Numbered from the stretch's first letter, positions 1 to 13,155 are shown. The stretch: 64,000 nt of DNA from Okapia johnstoni (GCA_024291935.2 CM044309.1:3410001-3474000), one strand, 5' to 3'. Made by a program: numbers and translations. The notes: generated by a model not told the origin, from the letters alone.

Positions 1-861
1 AGTGATTGCACACTTCAGATTTTACTAGCAGCATGAAATCTGGTTGGCAATTTGCTGTTTTGCAGACATTGCGGCCTGCCGGCATGGGGTGGGGCCATCA
101 CGTGTGAATGCCGTCTATTACTCCAAGTGGCTCTCTGAACGATCTTGTGGAGTAGTCTTGTAGCAGCTGCACGCGGGCTGAGCGCCAGCTTGTGTTCTGG
201 AGCCTCTTTAGGTCTGAAAGTTGTTGCATTTCCTTTTTTGCTTGTTTGTTTGCTCCTAATTCATTGGCCATGTGTGTAATTATAGGTTGGAGGGATGATT
301 ACACAAACGAATCACAATCCAGCTTGGCTTGCGAGTATACAGAGCTTTGGTTGTTAATCACAATTGTTTAAGCAGGAGCTCCCTCTCCCTGAAATGCAGA
401 TGCCAAGTCACTCTCACTGACGCTTCGGCAAATCAGACTTGTTGACGTCTCATGAAGACCGTGTTCGTGTCCCGTTCAGCAGGTCACTTTTGTATAACAT
501 TGGACGTTGCTTCTTGGCTTTGAGATTGCTAAGACTGGAATCAATACACAGACCTGGTATCAGAAGTTGGATTTCTCCTCAAAATTTTCTTAGAAAATCA
601 AATTATACCACACCTAGTGGGAAATATATTGAATTAGTGTATTTCAAAGTTATTGCTATAAATGGAAATAATGGATTTTTAAAATAAAGTTTTTGATTTG
701 AGGCTTTTTAAAGTAGACAGAAGACAACAAGGATTAAAAGATTCCCAGTCTCTCAAAAGTCGCATTACTGTAAACTAGTACATATAGAATTATCATACAG
801 CCAAAAGCATTTTGTGGAGCACACCACACTTGAAAGATACAATATAGACTATGTATCCTCA
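1..861. other. Unique sequence, slightly GC-richer at its start
   Basis: Bases 60-200 and 380-480 are richer in GC and CpG than the following kilobases and include a CRE-like TTGACGTCTC at 440. No repeat family, splice-bounded frame or promoter could be established. The small open frame at 439-687 resembles nothing known to me. Confidence 0.35.
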
Positions 862-1012
862 CTATGACTTTGAGCAGATCTCCTAACCTTGTGAGCATCA
901 GTTCTGCATCTATAAAATGGGGATACTAACCTTCCTCAAGGAATTTTATGAGGAAAAAATGAATTATATTGGTAAAGCTCTTGGGACATTTAGTTGGCTC
1001 ATAAAACATAGA
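862..1012 (+). repeat. MIR SINE, sense
   Basis: The run from GACTTTGAGCAGATCTCCTAACC through CAGTTCTGCATCTATAAAATGGGGAT to the region GAGGAAAAAATGAATTATATTGGTAAAGCTCTTGG follows the MIR core and 3' part in order. It is an ancient mammalian SINE. Confidence 0.75.
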
Positions 1013-4000
1013 GGATTGTTTGTTTTCTAAGGGAAGTAAATCTAATAATCTTGGCTGTATATTGAACTACAATACTTTGGACAGTGATTTAAACATAGAA
1101 ATTAGGGGTCAGTGTTTGTGTATATGACAAACTTCTCAGTTACAATGCACTTATGACCTTATTCACGATGAGTACTGTAATAATTATTCTTATATAAAAT
1201 ACGCTAATAATTACGTTGGATTGGCTATTTTCTCATCTGCTTCTAATCCAGTAACTATGCATCAATGTACAGCGTGGAAAAACTTGTTTTATTCAATTCA
1301 TCCTTTCACATGACATTCACCACTCATTCACCCACTGATCATTTATTAGAATCTACTGTGTCCCTGGCTGTACGTATCTGTATGTATCGGTGTTTTACGT
1401 CTCCTTCGTTCTGTCAAGGGAGATAAATGTGTGCATTTCTGTCATACATGGGGGTAAAATGTTACCAAACACAAGTGTGCTCTACATGCTGTGAAGCCAA
1501 AGAAACCCAAGTGTGGGGGTTAGGGGCAGAGAAAGGGTTACTGCAGGACCATGCAAGGAGGCAGGTGGCTTGTACCCCGAGAATCCCAAGCTCCCTGAAA
1601 GATTTCAGCAAAGAAGCTGAGACAGAGCGAGGGAGGGGCGTGACTGGTCCGGGCAAACTTCTTGGTGTTGGAATCCTCTGTTTGTGCAGCTATCCGTGTT
1701 GGTCAGGTCGTGATGTGCCTGTGAACCTCCACCGAGACAAGTGTTAATCTCTGCTCTGCAACTTTTTAATCTCTGTATGAATGGACTTTTAAAGGTCCGA
1801 GCCTTGAGGATAGGCTGTCCTGTATGTTTCAGGCTGTAGATAACGCTCTTTAAGACACAGAGCTAGCATGACTGAGCACAGGAAAAAGAGCAGATCCAAT
1901 ACGGAGTCCGATTTTTTCCTTCCTATTACAAAAAGTTGTTTGGTGGCAGAAGGAAGATGAAAAGTCCCACGGGAGTTTGAAATTGTGGCACTATTGATTC
2001 TCTCTGAGAGACTGGGTAAAACTTCAAATCGAGATGAAGAAACACTTTGGGACAAGCAAAGAGAGAATTTTGGGCAAAGAAAACTATAGAACCAGGGGTC
2101 AAGCAACATACAATATGTTAGTCAGTATTGGAAGCCTAGTCCCACTGCTGTGATTGGAACACATCAAGTACATAAAGAAGGACTGGGGGAATAAGATTGG
2201 AAATATAGTTGGATCAGATCACAGAGGGTTATGAATGCAAATGAGAGTTTTGTGCAGAGAGTGTGCACTCGAACCTGGAAAATAGTGGATGAGTTCATAT
2301 CTTTTAATGAAATACAACTGGATACTATTTAGAGATTTAATGAGGATGATAAATACCACTTGACTTTTTCATTTTTACTTTTCTGAAAGCTCGCCTTCAT
2401 TCTAACAACTCCAAAAATATTATTTTCTTCTGAAAACTGTTCTTTGTGGATTACCTTCTGATTACTCCCTTGCAAGGGTTTATTTTAACGGAATTATATT
2501 TGAAATTGTGCCAGAAGACTCTTCTTATGGCAACTGTGAAACCAAATCCTTGACCTTGGTGGCTCACAGCTTTAAAATTCTGTCAGACAAAAACAAAAGA
2601 AAAAGGGAACAAGTTAGAAAGCTTTAAATGAATTTATTGTAGTCCTCTGCGTCCCTGTACATATCTTTGAGGGAGGGAGTGGTTCTTTGATTCATCTGTA
2701 TACTAATAGCATGGTTTAATTTGCTTCCCTTTCATCTTTTCAACTGACTTATTCAGATTTTTTAAAAGAATTAAACTCTCATATGTAATAGAATATTTGT
2801 GAAACAAAATCTTAAGAAGTCCTTAATTTAAATTATACACGTAAAATCAAAGGAATATCAAAGGAAACATTTTAGATTGAGCAGATAACGCAGTTAGTTA
2901 GGCAAATAATTTTAGGATACATTTAACTCTGTTTAGAAGGGATATGTTAGATTTTATAGGCTCTTACCATCATCATTATCATCTTGAAAATGTTTAATAA
3001 CCTTTAAAATACTTTTACCAAGAGATAAATGAAAAATTTAATGTGAATTTATGCAACTAATATTCAGTACAAATTATTCAAATTTACTTATTACTTTTAC
3101 TAATAGATCTCCTTTATTAATTATTTTTCAAACTTTGGATGTTTTAAAGAATGAAATCTTCTTTATTTGATCTTTTTTACTTTTAAAAATAGTCCTCATA
3201 TGATAAAGTATTTTAAATATAATATACATTATTCTGTGTATCTCTCACTGTTGTATATTTTGTGTACATTTCTTAGTTTACCAATGTGCTTTGAGTTTTC
3301 ATTAGTTACTAGAAATCATTTTAAGTTGAGAAAATCTTAATATTCCAACCTGTTAGAAAAAGACAGTGTCAATTCAAGAAATAAAATTTCCATACATTTT
3401 AGGTATCGAGCTGTAATTATTTATGCTACATTTATTACTCTGGTCTGGCTATGAAACCTGCACATCATGCAAATAAGTTCTATATGAAGTACTCTATGTT
3501 ACTGCTACTGTTATTATAGATACTATGAGGACTGTTATGCATAAATCTATTTGTGAAAATCCCTGACTCAAAGAATATTAATAAAATGGAATGCGATTTA
3601 TCAACATGAAATTCTTGTTTCTGTTGAAGTGCCTTCTAATTCAAGGAATTAACATTTCTGATGCATTAAGTAGCCCATGAGATTCTTTTCATTATAAGGT
3701 ATAGGATGAAATGTAAATTTGGCTTATTTTCTGTTTCAATAATTGATTTATTGTCAGTTTCACCACTGCTGGCACCATCTTTGCTACAGAATTTAAAATA
3801 GGAAAGAAAAGGAGGCTTACTAGTAAAATGCACTGTTGACTGAAGATTATTTCAAAATAGAAACGCTAAATTAGCTGAACACAAACTGTTAATAACATAA
3901 TTTCAACTTTAGTAGTTTCATGCTTGTTTCTGTAAAAGGTCTTATTCTTATTTGCCCCAAATTTTGGAAATCTCTGAAAATGGTTGACTTTAAAAAAAAA

Positions 4001-4939
4001 CCTTTTAATGAAAGTTAGTAAGTAACTGTTTGGGTAAAGTAAATTTCTAATTGTTTTTCCCTGCTATAAATGTGGGTTAATTAGTTATAAAATATTGTTA
4101 TAACCAGGAAATGGGAGAAGTGCAAGTTCATGAGCAAATTGCATGGTGCTTCAGTAAATTTTCTTGCTCTTGAAAGCATTGTATATGTGGAATAAGTTCC
4201 CCCAATGGAGTTTCAAGCTCCGTGGGTTACCATTTAGGAAATATATTTGCAATTACAGTATGTAGTAATTTCTTAGGCTTTAGCTTGACTTTGTCCTGAA
4301 GATGAAAACTCCAGTTCCATGGCATTGTAAAGAGCCATCCCTGTACATCTACTTCCTGGAAGTGCTTTTGCAGAGGACACTTTGATTTTTCAGAAGTATC
4401 TTAAACTAAGTTTTGTGTGGTGAGTGTACTCTGTACTCTGCTATTTCTTTGAAATAACAAAACAGAAAAACTGCAAACATTTACTTCTTTATAAAGGTAT
4501 TTAAAAATGTATAAAACAAGTTTGGATGGATGGGGAAAATCTCTACTACAAAATTTCTGAGGGCAAACAGCTCTAGCTTAGTGAAGGACCAGAAAAATAG
4601 AAAAATATGTTTAGATATATACTAAAGAGAGGGGACTATAGTTTCTTTCATGTGGATTGTGAAAAGTTGTTAGCTGATTCATTAGACAGTGTTAAAAGAG
4701 GCTTCAGTAAAGAAGATGTTTTTGATACCTAATGGCTAAAGAAATTATTGGCGGTGTGACTGCTAGTTTATTTTGACTGCAGTTGTCTTATCTTGTCATT
4801 TGGGAGTGGATCAAGTCTGTTGCACTAATGAACTCGTTTGAGAAAGCCTATTAAATTGGCATATTTTGGTTGAATGCCTGATAATTAAAAATATTATTTA
4901 GTCAAAGAATGACAGTATGGAAAATTTTTCAATTTAGCT
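1013..4939. other. Unique AT-rich sequence
   Basis: No gene. Around 1318-1385 a short stretch resembles the antisense 3' end of L2, but too weakly to call. Open frames at 1427-1747 and 1789-2109 show no domain, no splice context and no family. Confidence 0.5.
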
Positions 4940-4971
4940 TTCAGTTCAGTTCAGTTCAGTCGCTCAGTCGT
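4940..4971 (-). repeat. BovB / Bov-A 3' tail micro-fragment, antisense
   Basis: Repeated TTCAG units followed by TCGCTCAGTCG are the reverse complement of the BovB tail (GACTGAGCGACTGAACTGAA). Only about 32 bases are present, so it is either an extremely truncated insertion or a deletion remnant. Confidence 0.7.
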
Positions 4972-6592
4972 CAAGCTTCTACTTCCATACCCAACACCTT
5001 AACTCTGTGGAAAATCTGTCTTGCTTTCTCAACAGATCAAAGTCAAGAAAATTGAAGTATCCTTCATTTTTTTTTTTAAAGGAAAAATCTCATCGAAATG
5101 CTTTTCTTCAACTCATCATTATTCCTTTGAGGCTAACAGAGGCTTACTCACTGATAATCTCTAAAGATTTGTGACATTCCTCTTCATACCTGAAGGTTCT
5201 TGGCTCACATTTACTGTCTCTTCCAACCCATGTCTATCACAATAGTATCTTTCCCACCTCATCGCTACATTTCTTAGATGCGTTTGCTCTATTTATAGAT
5301 ACCCATGGAACCAGAGCCAACACCTTTCCTACACTCCCCCAGGCTTGTGTCTTACCGTCTTGGGAACAATGCTGGAGCTCTAGAACGCTGCAGAAAGGGT
5401 GCAACATTAGAAAGTTTTAATTCAGTTGTGAATGTTTTTATTTTGAAGAGGCTCTGTAGATAACTGCAGTAACTATACCTGGCACTCAGGTGTAAATACA
5501 CCTGTAGCGTTAGATTTTTATGCGGTAATTAAGGCACAGTTTTGGAAGGTGAGGCGATTCAGAGAGATAGCATAGGACAACAGGAACACAGGGAATACTT
5601 CTGGACTCGTCACACAGGGTGAAAACGTTGTGAAAGAAAACTTGAGGTCACAGTATGCCACTTTCTCTGTTTCTGTTTGATTCACTTATCCCTTTGTAAA
5701 GTATATACGTTTCATCCTTTCTTTATTTTCTAGATTAAATCTCAGATTTTTCTGATCTTCTTATCCCAATAAGCTGCATTGATCATTTTTACCTCACTCA
5801 CAGACGGCTTTGTACTTCTTTACATCTGTGTCTAAATTCAGCATGTTGTGACTGTTGGATGTTCGACTTTCTTCTTCAGCATCCAACCCCGTGTCTTTCT
5901 CACCACCAGCATTCTATTCGTTGAAATTCAATGTGAGTCCCGGTTCCCTTTCATAATCACTTTATGCAAAGGTAAAAAATACTAAGCAGTTTTTGAAAGT
6001 TGCAGTTCAGACAAAAGAATTGGATTATAGCTTCATAGAAAGTGACTTTTAACATTTCATCTTGATTCTCAGAGCAGAAACAATAGTATTTTAGCATTAT
6101 TTGTCATAAAGTGACTACCAGTGATACCTTTAACTCCCTTCAGGATTCAGAGGAAAGATATGATTCCTGTCAAATAGACTTAAACAGTAATTGCATCAAA
6201 CCAAACAAGTAAAGTATAAAAGTGTCAGAATAGAACCTCCTTTGTTTTCATGGTGAGAAATAGTTTTCATTAATTTTTGTAATGTCTCCAACTCAATACT
6301 TGTTGAATAAATGAAACAGTTTTTAAAATTTAACTGCTCAAATAACTTTTTAATTTTTCTTACTTTAAAGCTCTGTTCCTAATTCTTTCAAGCATGAATT
6401 CTCAGTGTGAAATTATCAGTAAAATGTGACACAGGTTATGTGTTAATGTGGAGTAGAATAGTTTTAAAATCCAACATTTTTATGTATATTGATACAGGAG
6501 TCACTTCTTTGTGGCTTTTACTCATGCCTTAACACAATCTATCTCTACCTTTGTTCAGAACATTACTGATTTATCCTACTAAAAGGCCATAA
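4972..6592. other. Unique sequence
   Basis: AT-rich, nothing recognised. A phrase of about 38 bases near 5953 (ATAATCACTTTATGC...ATACTAAGCAGT) recurs near 6950, which may be a short dispersed duplication. Confidence 0.45.
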
Positions 6593-6701
6593 ATGGAGAA
6601 GGAAATAGCAACCCATCCCAGTATTTTTGCCTGGAAAATCCCATGAACAGAGGAGCCCAGCGAACTATGGTCAATGAGGTCAAAAGAGTCAGATGTGCTT
6701 G

Positions 6702-6740
<39 letters not shown>
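6593..6740 (+). mobile_element. Bov-A type SINE monomer with (AC)n tail
   Basis: Starts GGAGAAGGAAATAGCAACCC and includes the Bov-A phrases for TTGCCTGGAAAATCCCATG and AGAGGAGCCCAGCG. It ends in an uninterrupted (AC) run at 6703-6739, a typical microsatellite grown at a Bov-A tail. Confidence 0.85.
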
Positions 6741-6984
6741 GACCAAGATCACACACAAGACCACAGATGTATCCAGGTTAGAGAGGTAAAAATTTATTGC
6801 CAAATGGAAGAAAGAAAAAGATAAATAAATAAATACAAAGCAGTATAACATGTTCTGAAGATGGGAAGCAACTGAAGGGTATAGGAGAGAGAAAAGAAAA
6901 TGTGGTCTATGTCTACATGAGAATAACTACAATGTCCACATTTCTATGATAATCACTTTTTACACAAGCAAAATACTAAGCAGT

Positions 6985-7140
6985 CTATCAACATTGCCTA
7001 TATAGCAGAATCATCTATTTTGGCCTTAAAAATTACAGATGTCTAACCCTACCCTGACTAAGTTGAATCAGAGTACTTGGGGATGTAGACTGCTTCTCTT
7101 AGCATTTGAAGAAGCTCTAGGTATTATCTGATGACCTCTA
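6985..7140 (+). repeat. MER5-like DNA transposon remnant
   Basis: The order AGAATCATCT, CTAACCCTACCCTGACTAAG, TTGAATCAGAGTACTTGGGG and AGCTCTAGGTATTATCTGATGA parallels the internal part of the hAT-Charlie-derived MER5 family. It is heavily diverged and incomplete. Confidence 0.5.
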
Positions 7141-7938
7141 GAAATAGGACGATCACGCATCTTGTTTGCCCGGTCAGTCTCAGCTTCCATGCACTAACAT
7201 GGGAGCAGTCATTCTGTCTGTCTCTCTCACTGTTTCTATCCAGAGGTGTCTTCTCAGACTCTGTCATCACCACCGGGCTTTATCCACTCAGATGCTACAC
7301 ACAGGACTCTGCATGCCTCTTGTACATTCCCCTCAATCTCACATGTTTTGTAAACAATTCCTTATTAAAATCTCCTAAATTACCCTACATTAAGTGTGCT
7401 TCATTTTCCTGAAGACCCTGACTGTTGATCATCATTATGCACAAATATAACATGACAATGGGTGCTTAACACAAAGCTCCTGTTTCGAATACAGAAATCA
7501 GTCTCTCCACCTCCCCGCATTAATATCGTAAGTGAAGGTGGGCAGCATAGAATAAGCACAAAGGAACATTTGGGTCAATCATTTTATTAGCCACAAAAAT
7601 GGTACAAGATTTTTCCCCCCAAAGCTACTGGAACCTGTGTTTAACATTCAAATGGTGTATGCCATTCCAAAACTAAGGATCAGTTTCACCTTGGAAAGCA
7701 ATGAATAGTTATTTTCAAATTATTTTAATTCATATCTTCAAAATAGTCAGTCACTGACAGTGTGGGGGCTTTGTTCTGGAAATGCCTGTATATTGTTAGT
7801 TTAATTAATAATTATTCTTACAGGAAAGGAAAATCATAGTGCAGCAGGAAGTGCACTTTACAGATCACTTGGCTACTACTTATACTGTTGCCGCCTCCTT
7901 CCATGTCTGGTTTCTATACGTTAAAAACATCTTTTACC
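7141..7938. other. Unique sequence
   Basis: Nothing recognised. Two overlapping small frames at 7131-7412 have no homology that I can name. Confidence 0.45.
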
Positions 7939-7947
7939 GTAGTCCTA

Positions 7948-8081
7948 TGGAGAAGGAAATGGCAGCACACTCCAGTATTCTTGCCCAGAGAATTCCGTGG
8001 ACAGAGGAGCCTGGCAGATACAGTCCATGGGGCTGCAAAGAGTCGGATGCGACCGAGTGACTAACACGCACACACTTTATT
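7948..8081 (+). mobile_element. Bov-A SINE monomer with 9-bp target duplication
   Basis: Runs from GGAGAAGGAAATGGCAGCAC to GACCGAGTGACTAACACGCAC. Direct repeats GTAGTCCTA at 7939-7947 and 8082-8090 flank it exactly, which marks a LINE-mediated insertion. Confidence 0.9.
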
Positions 8082-8119
8082 GTAGTCCTAAAGCATCCTC
8101 GTTTTACAAATTGAAGTAA

Positions 8120-8520
8120 AGCTTCTGTCTAATATTGTATAAGTTACATGTGTACAGTATCGTGTGATTCATAATTTTTAAAGATTATACTCCAATTATA
8201 GCTAATATAAAATATTGGCTATATACCCCATGTTGTACAATACATCCTTTCAGCTTATTTTGTACATAACAGTTTCTGCCTCTGACTTTCAACCCCTATA
8301 TTGTCCCTCCCCATTACCTGTCCCCACTGGTGTGTTTTCTGTATCTGTGAAGGTGAGAGGCTCTCAGACGTGTCCGACTCTTTATCTGTGAGTGTTGTGT
8401 ATTTGTAGATTCTATGTGTAATGATATCATAGAGTATTTTTCTTTCCCTGACTTATTTCACTTAGCATAATGCCCTGCAATTCTAGCCACATTGTTACAA
8501 AGTAGTCTCTTAATTAAAGT
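8120..8520 (-). repeat. L1 3' UTR fragment, antisense
   Basis: Characteristic antisense L1 3'-end phrases occur in order: ATACTCCAATTATAGC, AAATATTGGCTATATACCCC, GTTGTACAATACATCC, then CTGACTTATTTCACTTAGCA. It is interrupted by a 32-bp Bov-A tail (8351-8382). Confidence 0.7.
8351..8382 (-). mobile_element. 32-bp Bov-A tail insertion with target duplication
   Basis: Antisense of the Bov-A 3' end (CAGACGTGTCCGACTCTTT). It is flanked by perfect 9-bp repeats TATCTGTGA at 8342-8350 and 8383-8391, so it is an insertion and not a deletion remnant. Extreme 5' truncation. Confidence 0.7.
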
Positions 8521-10139
8521 CCAACTGTTTTCCATTTGAGTCAGTCTTCCCAGAGTACATTACTTAATCTGATGAGAATTTGGAAACATTAACCACTTCC
8601 GATCATCAGAGCGTATTTTAACGTCCAGCACTCGTCATGGGCTACTTTAACTGAAGTTGGAAATTGCATCCTGAGTTTTTGCGTTCAGAACTGATCTGGG
8701 CAAATCAATTGTGATCCATAATAACATCATAGACTACTCTTACTGAAAAGAGAGAGAATACTGGGAACTATTTTTGTTTCCAAAGGAACTGATATCAATT
8801 AATTCCCAGGTACTAAGAGCTGAAGTCATGCCCTGCTTGGTATAATGAACAGCGTTTTCCTCTCTAAATCCTCTGACGCATAATAAACTTGTAGACCAGT
8901 GGGGCCCAATCTTGACCCCTTCCCTGCTCCTATTGTAGTCACATAAATAGGCTTTGGTTATTAACTATATTTAAAAGTGAATATAAATGAAATATTATTC
9001 AAAGGGTTCAAGAGATATTCCTCTAATGTATATTCCACATTTGGAATATTATGATGAATAACTGGAAACTATAAGATATAAAAATACACTGTAATTGTGA
9101 CTCATGACTGTGACTCATCTTCGTTATCAAAAGAAAACTAAAGTGGATTAGTGATCTTGAGTTTGACTGTACATTTGTGCTTCTAATGATCTTGACTCAC
9201 TGAGGGGAAAAATGCTTAAAGAGCTGTCTATAGGATTCCCTTAGGAAGACAACTGTCTTTTTTACCGAAACACCTAAATGAGTTCCTTTAGCTTTGTAAT
9301 TAAAGACCTGTGCACCGCCTAAATTGGATAGAGTAGGAAAAACAGATAGCTTAAAAGCTTGGTGAGAGAACACCTCTGCAGTGAGATACACAGAGAATTT
9401 TGGACAAGGTAGACAAGTAAGTCAAAGCGCAGACAGAGAGAGGAAGGTAAACAAGTTTAGCAACAGACGAGGGTTCACAGCAGGGCTGTCGTTCCCACGG
9501 GGCTGAAAAGAGAGGTCATTTTCCAGAGCTCCAGGTAGAAAGCAGAGGGACCAGTAACAGTGGAAGCGACTTTTGCATCCCTACAGATTACCGACTCTGA
9601 GCAATAAAGCATAGTATGAACGTGTGCCCAAGGTACATTTAATTACCCTGGTTGTAATTAGTTTGCTCTGTAGCTGAGGGGTGGTGGCCTTCTAAAGAAA
9701 AGAGCTAGTAAAAGTGGTCCATGGAAAGTTTTAAAAGGAAGTAAATAATTGACTATTCCTTTAATGTTTTATATTAATATAATGCTTAGTATCTTCTGAG
9801 TTTACAGATCTCTGAATGTACTAGCTACACAATACATGCTTTGTTACCATAGCTAGTTACTATAAGAAGAGGAGAAATGGGGTACAGTGTGCTAGCGGAA
9901 GGAGGTGAAGAAGTCTTGGCCAGCGCAGGATATAAAGGAAAACCAGAATTTGAGAATAGTCTGTTTTTAAGGGATTATTTGTGCTGTAAACATTCACCAC
10001 ATTTAAAAGTTTCCTCCTAGTCTCCTTATTTACTATTTTTTTCCAAGCTCATTTAGTTATATGCATTAAATATGCGCAGCCTTTTTGCCTACTATATTTC
10101 AATGACATTGCTTAAAAGATTTATGCTTATTATAAATTG
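8521..10139. other. Unique sequence
   Basis: No recognisable gene or repeat. The minus frame at 9197-9391 has no identifiable homology. Confidence 0.45.
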
Positions 10140-10545
10140 TATTTTTCTAAATCTCATTTTCCAAACGTTCACTAGATTATATAGAAATAAAATTTATTTT
10201 TGTATATTGACTGCATCCTACAGTGTTACAAAATTGAGGTATTGATCTAGGTTTTTTGGTAACATTTTAAGGATATTTTCTATAAACAATGATGTTGTTT
10301 AAGAACATTGACCATTCTACTTCTTCCTTTCCAATTTTATGCCTCTCATTCCTTTTTCTTAGAGTATTGCACTGGCTAGAAATTCCAGCATTGAAATAAA
10401 GTAGTAATAGAAAACATTTTTTCCTGGTTCCTTCTCCTAAGGGAACTAAGTTTGATATTTCTTGATTATGTAAGGTCTTTACTGTAGAACTTTTCCTAGA
10501 TACCCTTTATCAGACTAAGTTCTCTTCCTATCTTGAATTTTATCA
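10140..10545 (-). repeat. Old L1 ORF2 (reverse transcriptase region), antisense
   Basis: Antisense L1 ORF2 phrases are visible in order: TATATAGAAATAAAATTTATTTTTG, TATTGACTGCATCC, TTTCCAATTTTATGCCTCTCATTCC, and CACTGGCTAGAAATTCCAGCA. It probably belongs to the same element as 10985-13395. Confidence 0.6.
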
Positions 10546-10547
10546 AA

Positions 10548-10945
10548 AATATATTTTCATTTGTGCTCACAGAAATCCTGGAGCACAGGATTTATAATCA
10601 GCAAAACCTGAAATCAATCCAAACGTTCACCAGTAAGAGAATGGGTAAAATAGTTGAGTGGATTTTACACATAGTAATATATTTGTACTCAGCAATAAAA
10701 AGGAAAGGAAAAGCTAACACATGGATAAATCTTATAGACATTTTGCAAAACATAAGAAGCTAGACAGAAGATAGCTTATATCGCATTTCATTTGTATGAG
10801 GACATAGAAAAGTAAAACTAATATTTGGGATTAGAAGTTAAAATGATGATTGCTGGAGACTGGATAGTATGGTTTGATAATGAATAGACAGGATACTGGT
10901 AAATTGTTTTATGTTTAGTTAAAATAAAAAATAAAAAATAAAGTC
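10548..10945 (+). repeat. L1 3' end fragment, sense
   Basis: Matches the sense L1 ORF2 end / 3' UTR: CAAACGTTCACCAGTAAGAG, TACTCAGCAATAAAAAGGAA, CATGGATAAATCTTATAGAC, and ends in a (AAAAT)-like A-rich tail at about 10920-10945. It lies in opposite orientation between two antisense L1 segments, so it looks like a later insertion or an inversion. Confidence 0.55.
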
Positions 10946-10984
10946 AGTGACTTCCAAAAACTTAAATTTAAATAAAAAGTAATC

Positions 10985-11280
10985 ATTTTTATTAGTCTCC
11001 AGGTATTTTTTTTTTAATTTCTTAAGTAATTCATCGAGAATAGTGCAGCAAATTGTTTAGCCTCCATGTGAGTGTTGGTGTTTCTTTATTTTGGAATTTT
11101 TGCTTGTAGTTTATTACTAGACTCATTGCATTTTCATTGGAAAACAAGCTTGATATGATTTCAAACTTGTTAAATTTTTTGGAACTTGTTTTGTAGCTTA
11201 ACATGTGATCTATGAAGAATGTTCCATGTGCACTTGAAAAGAATATGCACTCTGCTACTTTGAGTGGACTATTTTATTTA
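10985..11280 (-). repeat. Old L1 ORF2 fragment, antisense
   Basis: Contains antisense ORF2 phrases such as TTAGCCTCCATGTGAGTG, CTTGATATGATTTCAAACTTG, AACATGTGATCTATGAAG and GTTCCATGTGCACTTGAAAAG. It continues the segment ending at 10545. Confidence 0.65.
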
Positions 11281-12699
11281 CCTCTCTGTCTGTCTAAGTC
11301 CCTCTGGTCTAATTTGTTGTTTAACTCTTTGTTAAAAACTTTTAACTTCTCAACTCTATTCATCCAATTTATCTTGAGTTCTTTGAACATCTTTAAGATC
11401 ATTAACTTGAACTCCTTATCAGGTAGATCATTTATCTCCACTTCCCTTAGTTCTTCTGTGGTTTTCTCTTCCTGTATTTGTTTGGAACATGTTACTTTGA
11501 TGCCTCATTTTCCCTAATTTGCTGTTTTCCCTTCTGTGTACTGCCTAGGTAAGTTGGTTTTGCTGTCAAACTTTGGGGAAGTGGCCTTTTGTAGGAGACG
11601 TCTTATGGGTGTCCCGTCTGGTGACCAGAACCCTATGCTCTGAGGATGCTCCCTGTGGGCACTGCATAGGTCTTTCTCTTTTGGCAGGCTAATAACTGTG
11701 GGCAGTCTGGTGGGCGTGGCTGACCCCTGGCCTAGTTCATTGCCAGTCTCTCTCTTGTGTGGAGGTACTGGTGTCTGGTAGGCAAGGTTGGGTCACAAGG
11801 TGACTTTCTGCAAAGCCTTTGCGGGGAGGATGCCTGGCCCACTGGTTGGAGAAGTTGGGATCTGGGGTTGGTGACTCTGGGGCTCTGGGACCCAGGTCTG
11901 TTGTTGACCTGATGGTAGGTGGGGCCAGTTCCTGACACTGCTGGCTGAGCCATCTGAAGTGTCCAAAGTGCCTGTCGGCCTGCCGGCAAGTAGAGCTGGA
12001 TCCCGGGGAAGCTGACTGAGGGGTTCAAGTTGCCTTGAAGCTGAGGTTGGCCTGCTGATGATCAGGGCCAGGGCCCAAGGGTCCTCGGCCTAGTGCCAGG
12101 CCTGTGGTGTACAGAATCTGGTCCCAGGGTGTCTGGGTGAAGGATACTGGGAGTCCTGGAACTGACATCTCCCTGTTGGTGGGTGAGGCCAGGGCCCAGG
12201 GGGGGTCTTATGAATGTGATTGCTGGTAAGTGATCGCCAGTCCACCTATAGGTACATCCTGATCCTGGGGTCCCTGGCGGCAGGGCTTTGAGAGTCCTGA
12301 GGGCTACTAGTTGGCACACTGGTGTGCAGGGTGAGTTGGAAGACTTTTAGCATATAGGGTCAGTTTCTAGAATGGCTGTGTGGTCAGGGTCCTCAGGCAG
12401 CTGGCCTGCTGGTTCATGGAGCTATGTTCCCTCCTGCCTAGTTGCTTGGCCTGATGTGACCCAGTACTAGCTTCTGGGCATGGCTAGGTCCCAAGGTTAA
12501 AAAGTGAGAAGGAGGATTCCCAAATGGTGCTTATCAGCTCCAGTGACCTTACGGTAAATGAGCACTCCAAGTTGGCTGATGGCAGTGTCTTATATCCCAG
12601 GGTGAACTCCACTTCTTTCCCGCCTGTCCGAAAGGCTTTCAAAGATCAGCATATGGATCTGACCCAGGATCTTTTCAAATTGCTGCTTCTTCCCTGGTT

Positions 12700-12822
12700 C
12701 CCAAATGGCGACCCACTCCAGTGTTCTCGCCTGAGAATCCCATAGACAGAGGAGCCTGGCGGGCTACAGTCCATGGGGTCGCTCAGAGTCGGACACGACT
12801 GAGTGAATAACACCAGCAGCAG
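12700..12822 (+). mobile_element. Bov-A SINE, sense
   Basis: Starts near AATGGCGACCCACTCCAGTG and runs to GACACGACTGAGTG, then an (AGC)-type tail CCAGCAGCAGCGG. It is inserted in the old L1 5' region. Confidence 0.85.
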
Positions 12823-13155
12823 CGGTGTGTGAGGTTTTATGTGCGTCCTTTAGGTGCAGAGTCTGCTCCCCACAGCCCTCTGGCTCTCCCTAAAGGAAGC
12901 CCTTCTGGCCTTCAAGGCCGAAAGTTCTGGGGGCCCATTTTTCCCAGTCTCGGGCCCCAGCTTCAGTGCTCGGTCTCCTTGCTCCTAGGGGAGAACCTCT
13001 GCAAATTGCTCCCCTTCCTTCCTTATGCCTGGTTCTCAACTCGACTGCATCTCTGCCGCCTTCCACCCGCCTTGTTGTTCTTACTTTCTGCTGTTGGCTG
13101 TGGACTATCTTTTCTGCTAGTCTCTGCTATTAATAATTTCTTATTAATAGCTGCT

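Noticed and set aside
6571..6851. Frames rich in Val-Cys repeats near 6700, 32943 and 39473
   Set aside because: They are translations of CA/TG or TA microsatellites.
12062..12319. Minus-strand 85-residue frame, and 11732-12028 next to it
   Set aside because: Both lie in the GC-rich leader of an old antisense L1; composition is proline-rich from the GC bias, with no domain and no splice context.
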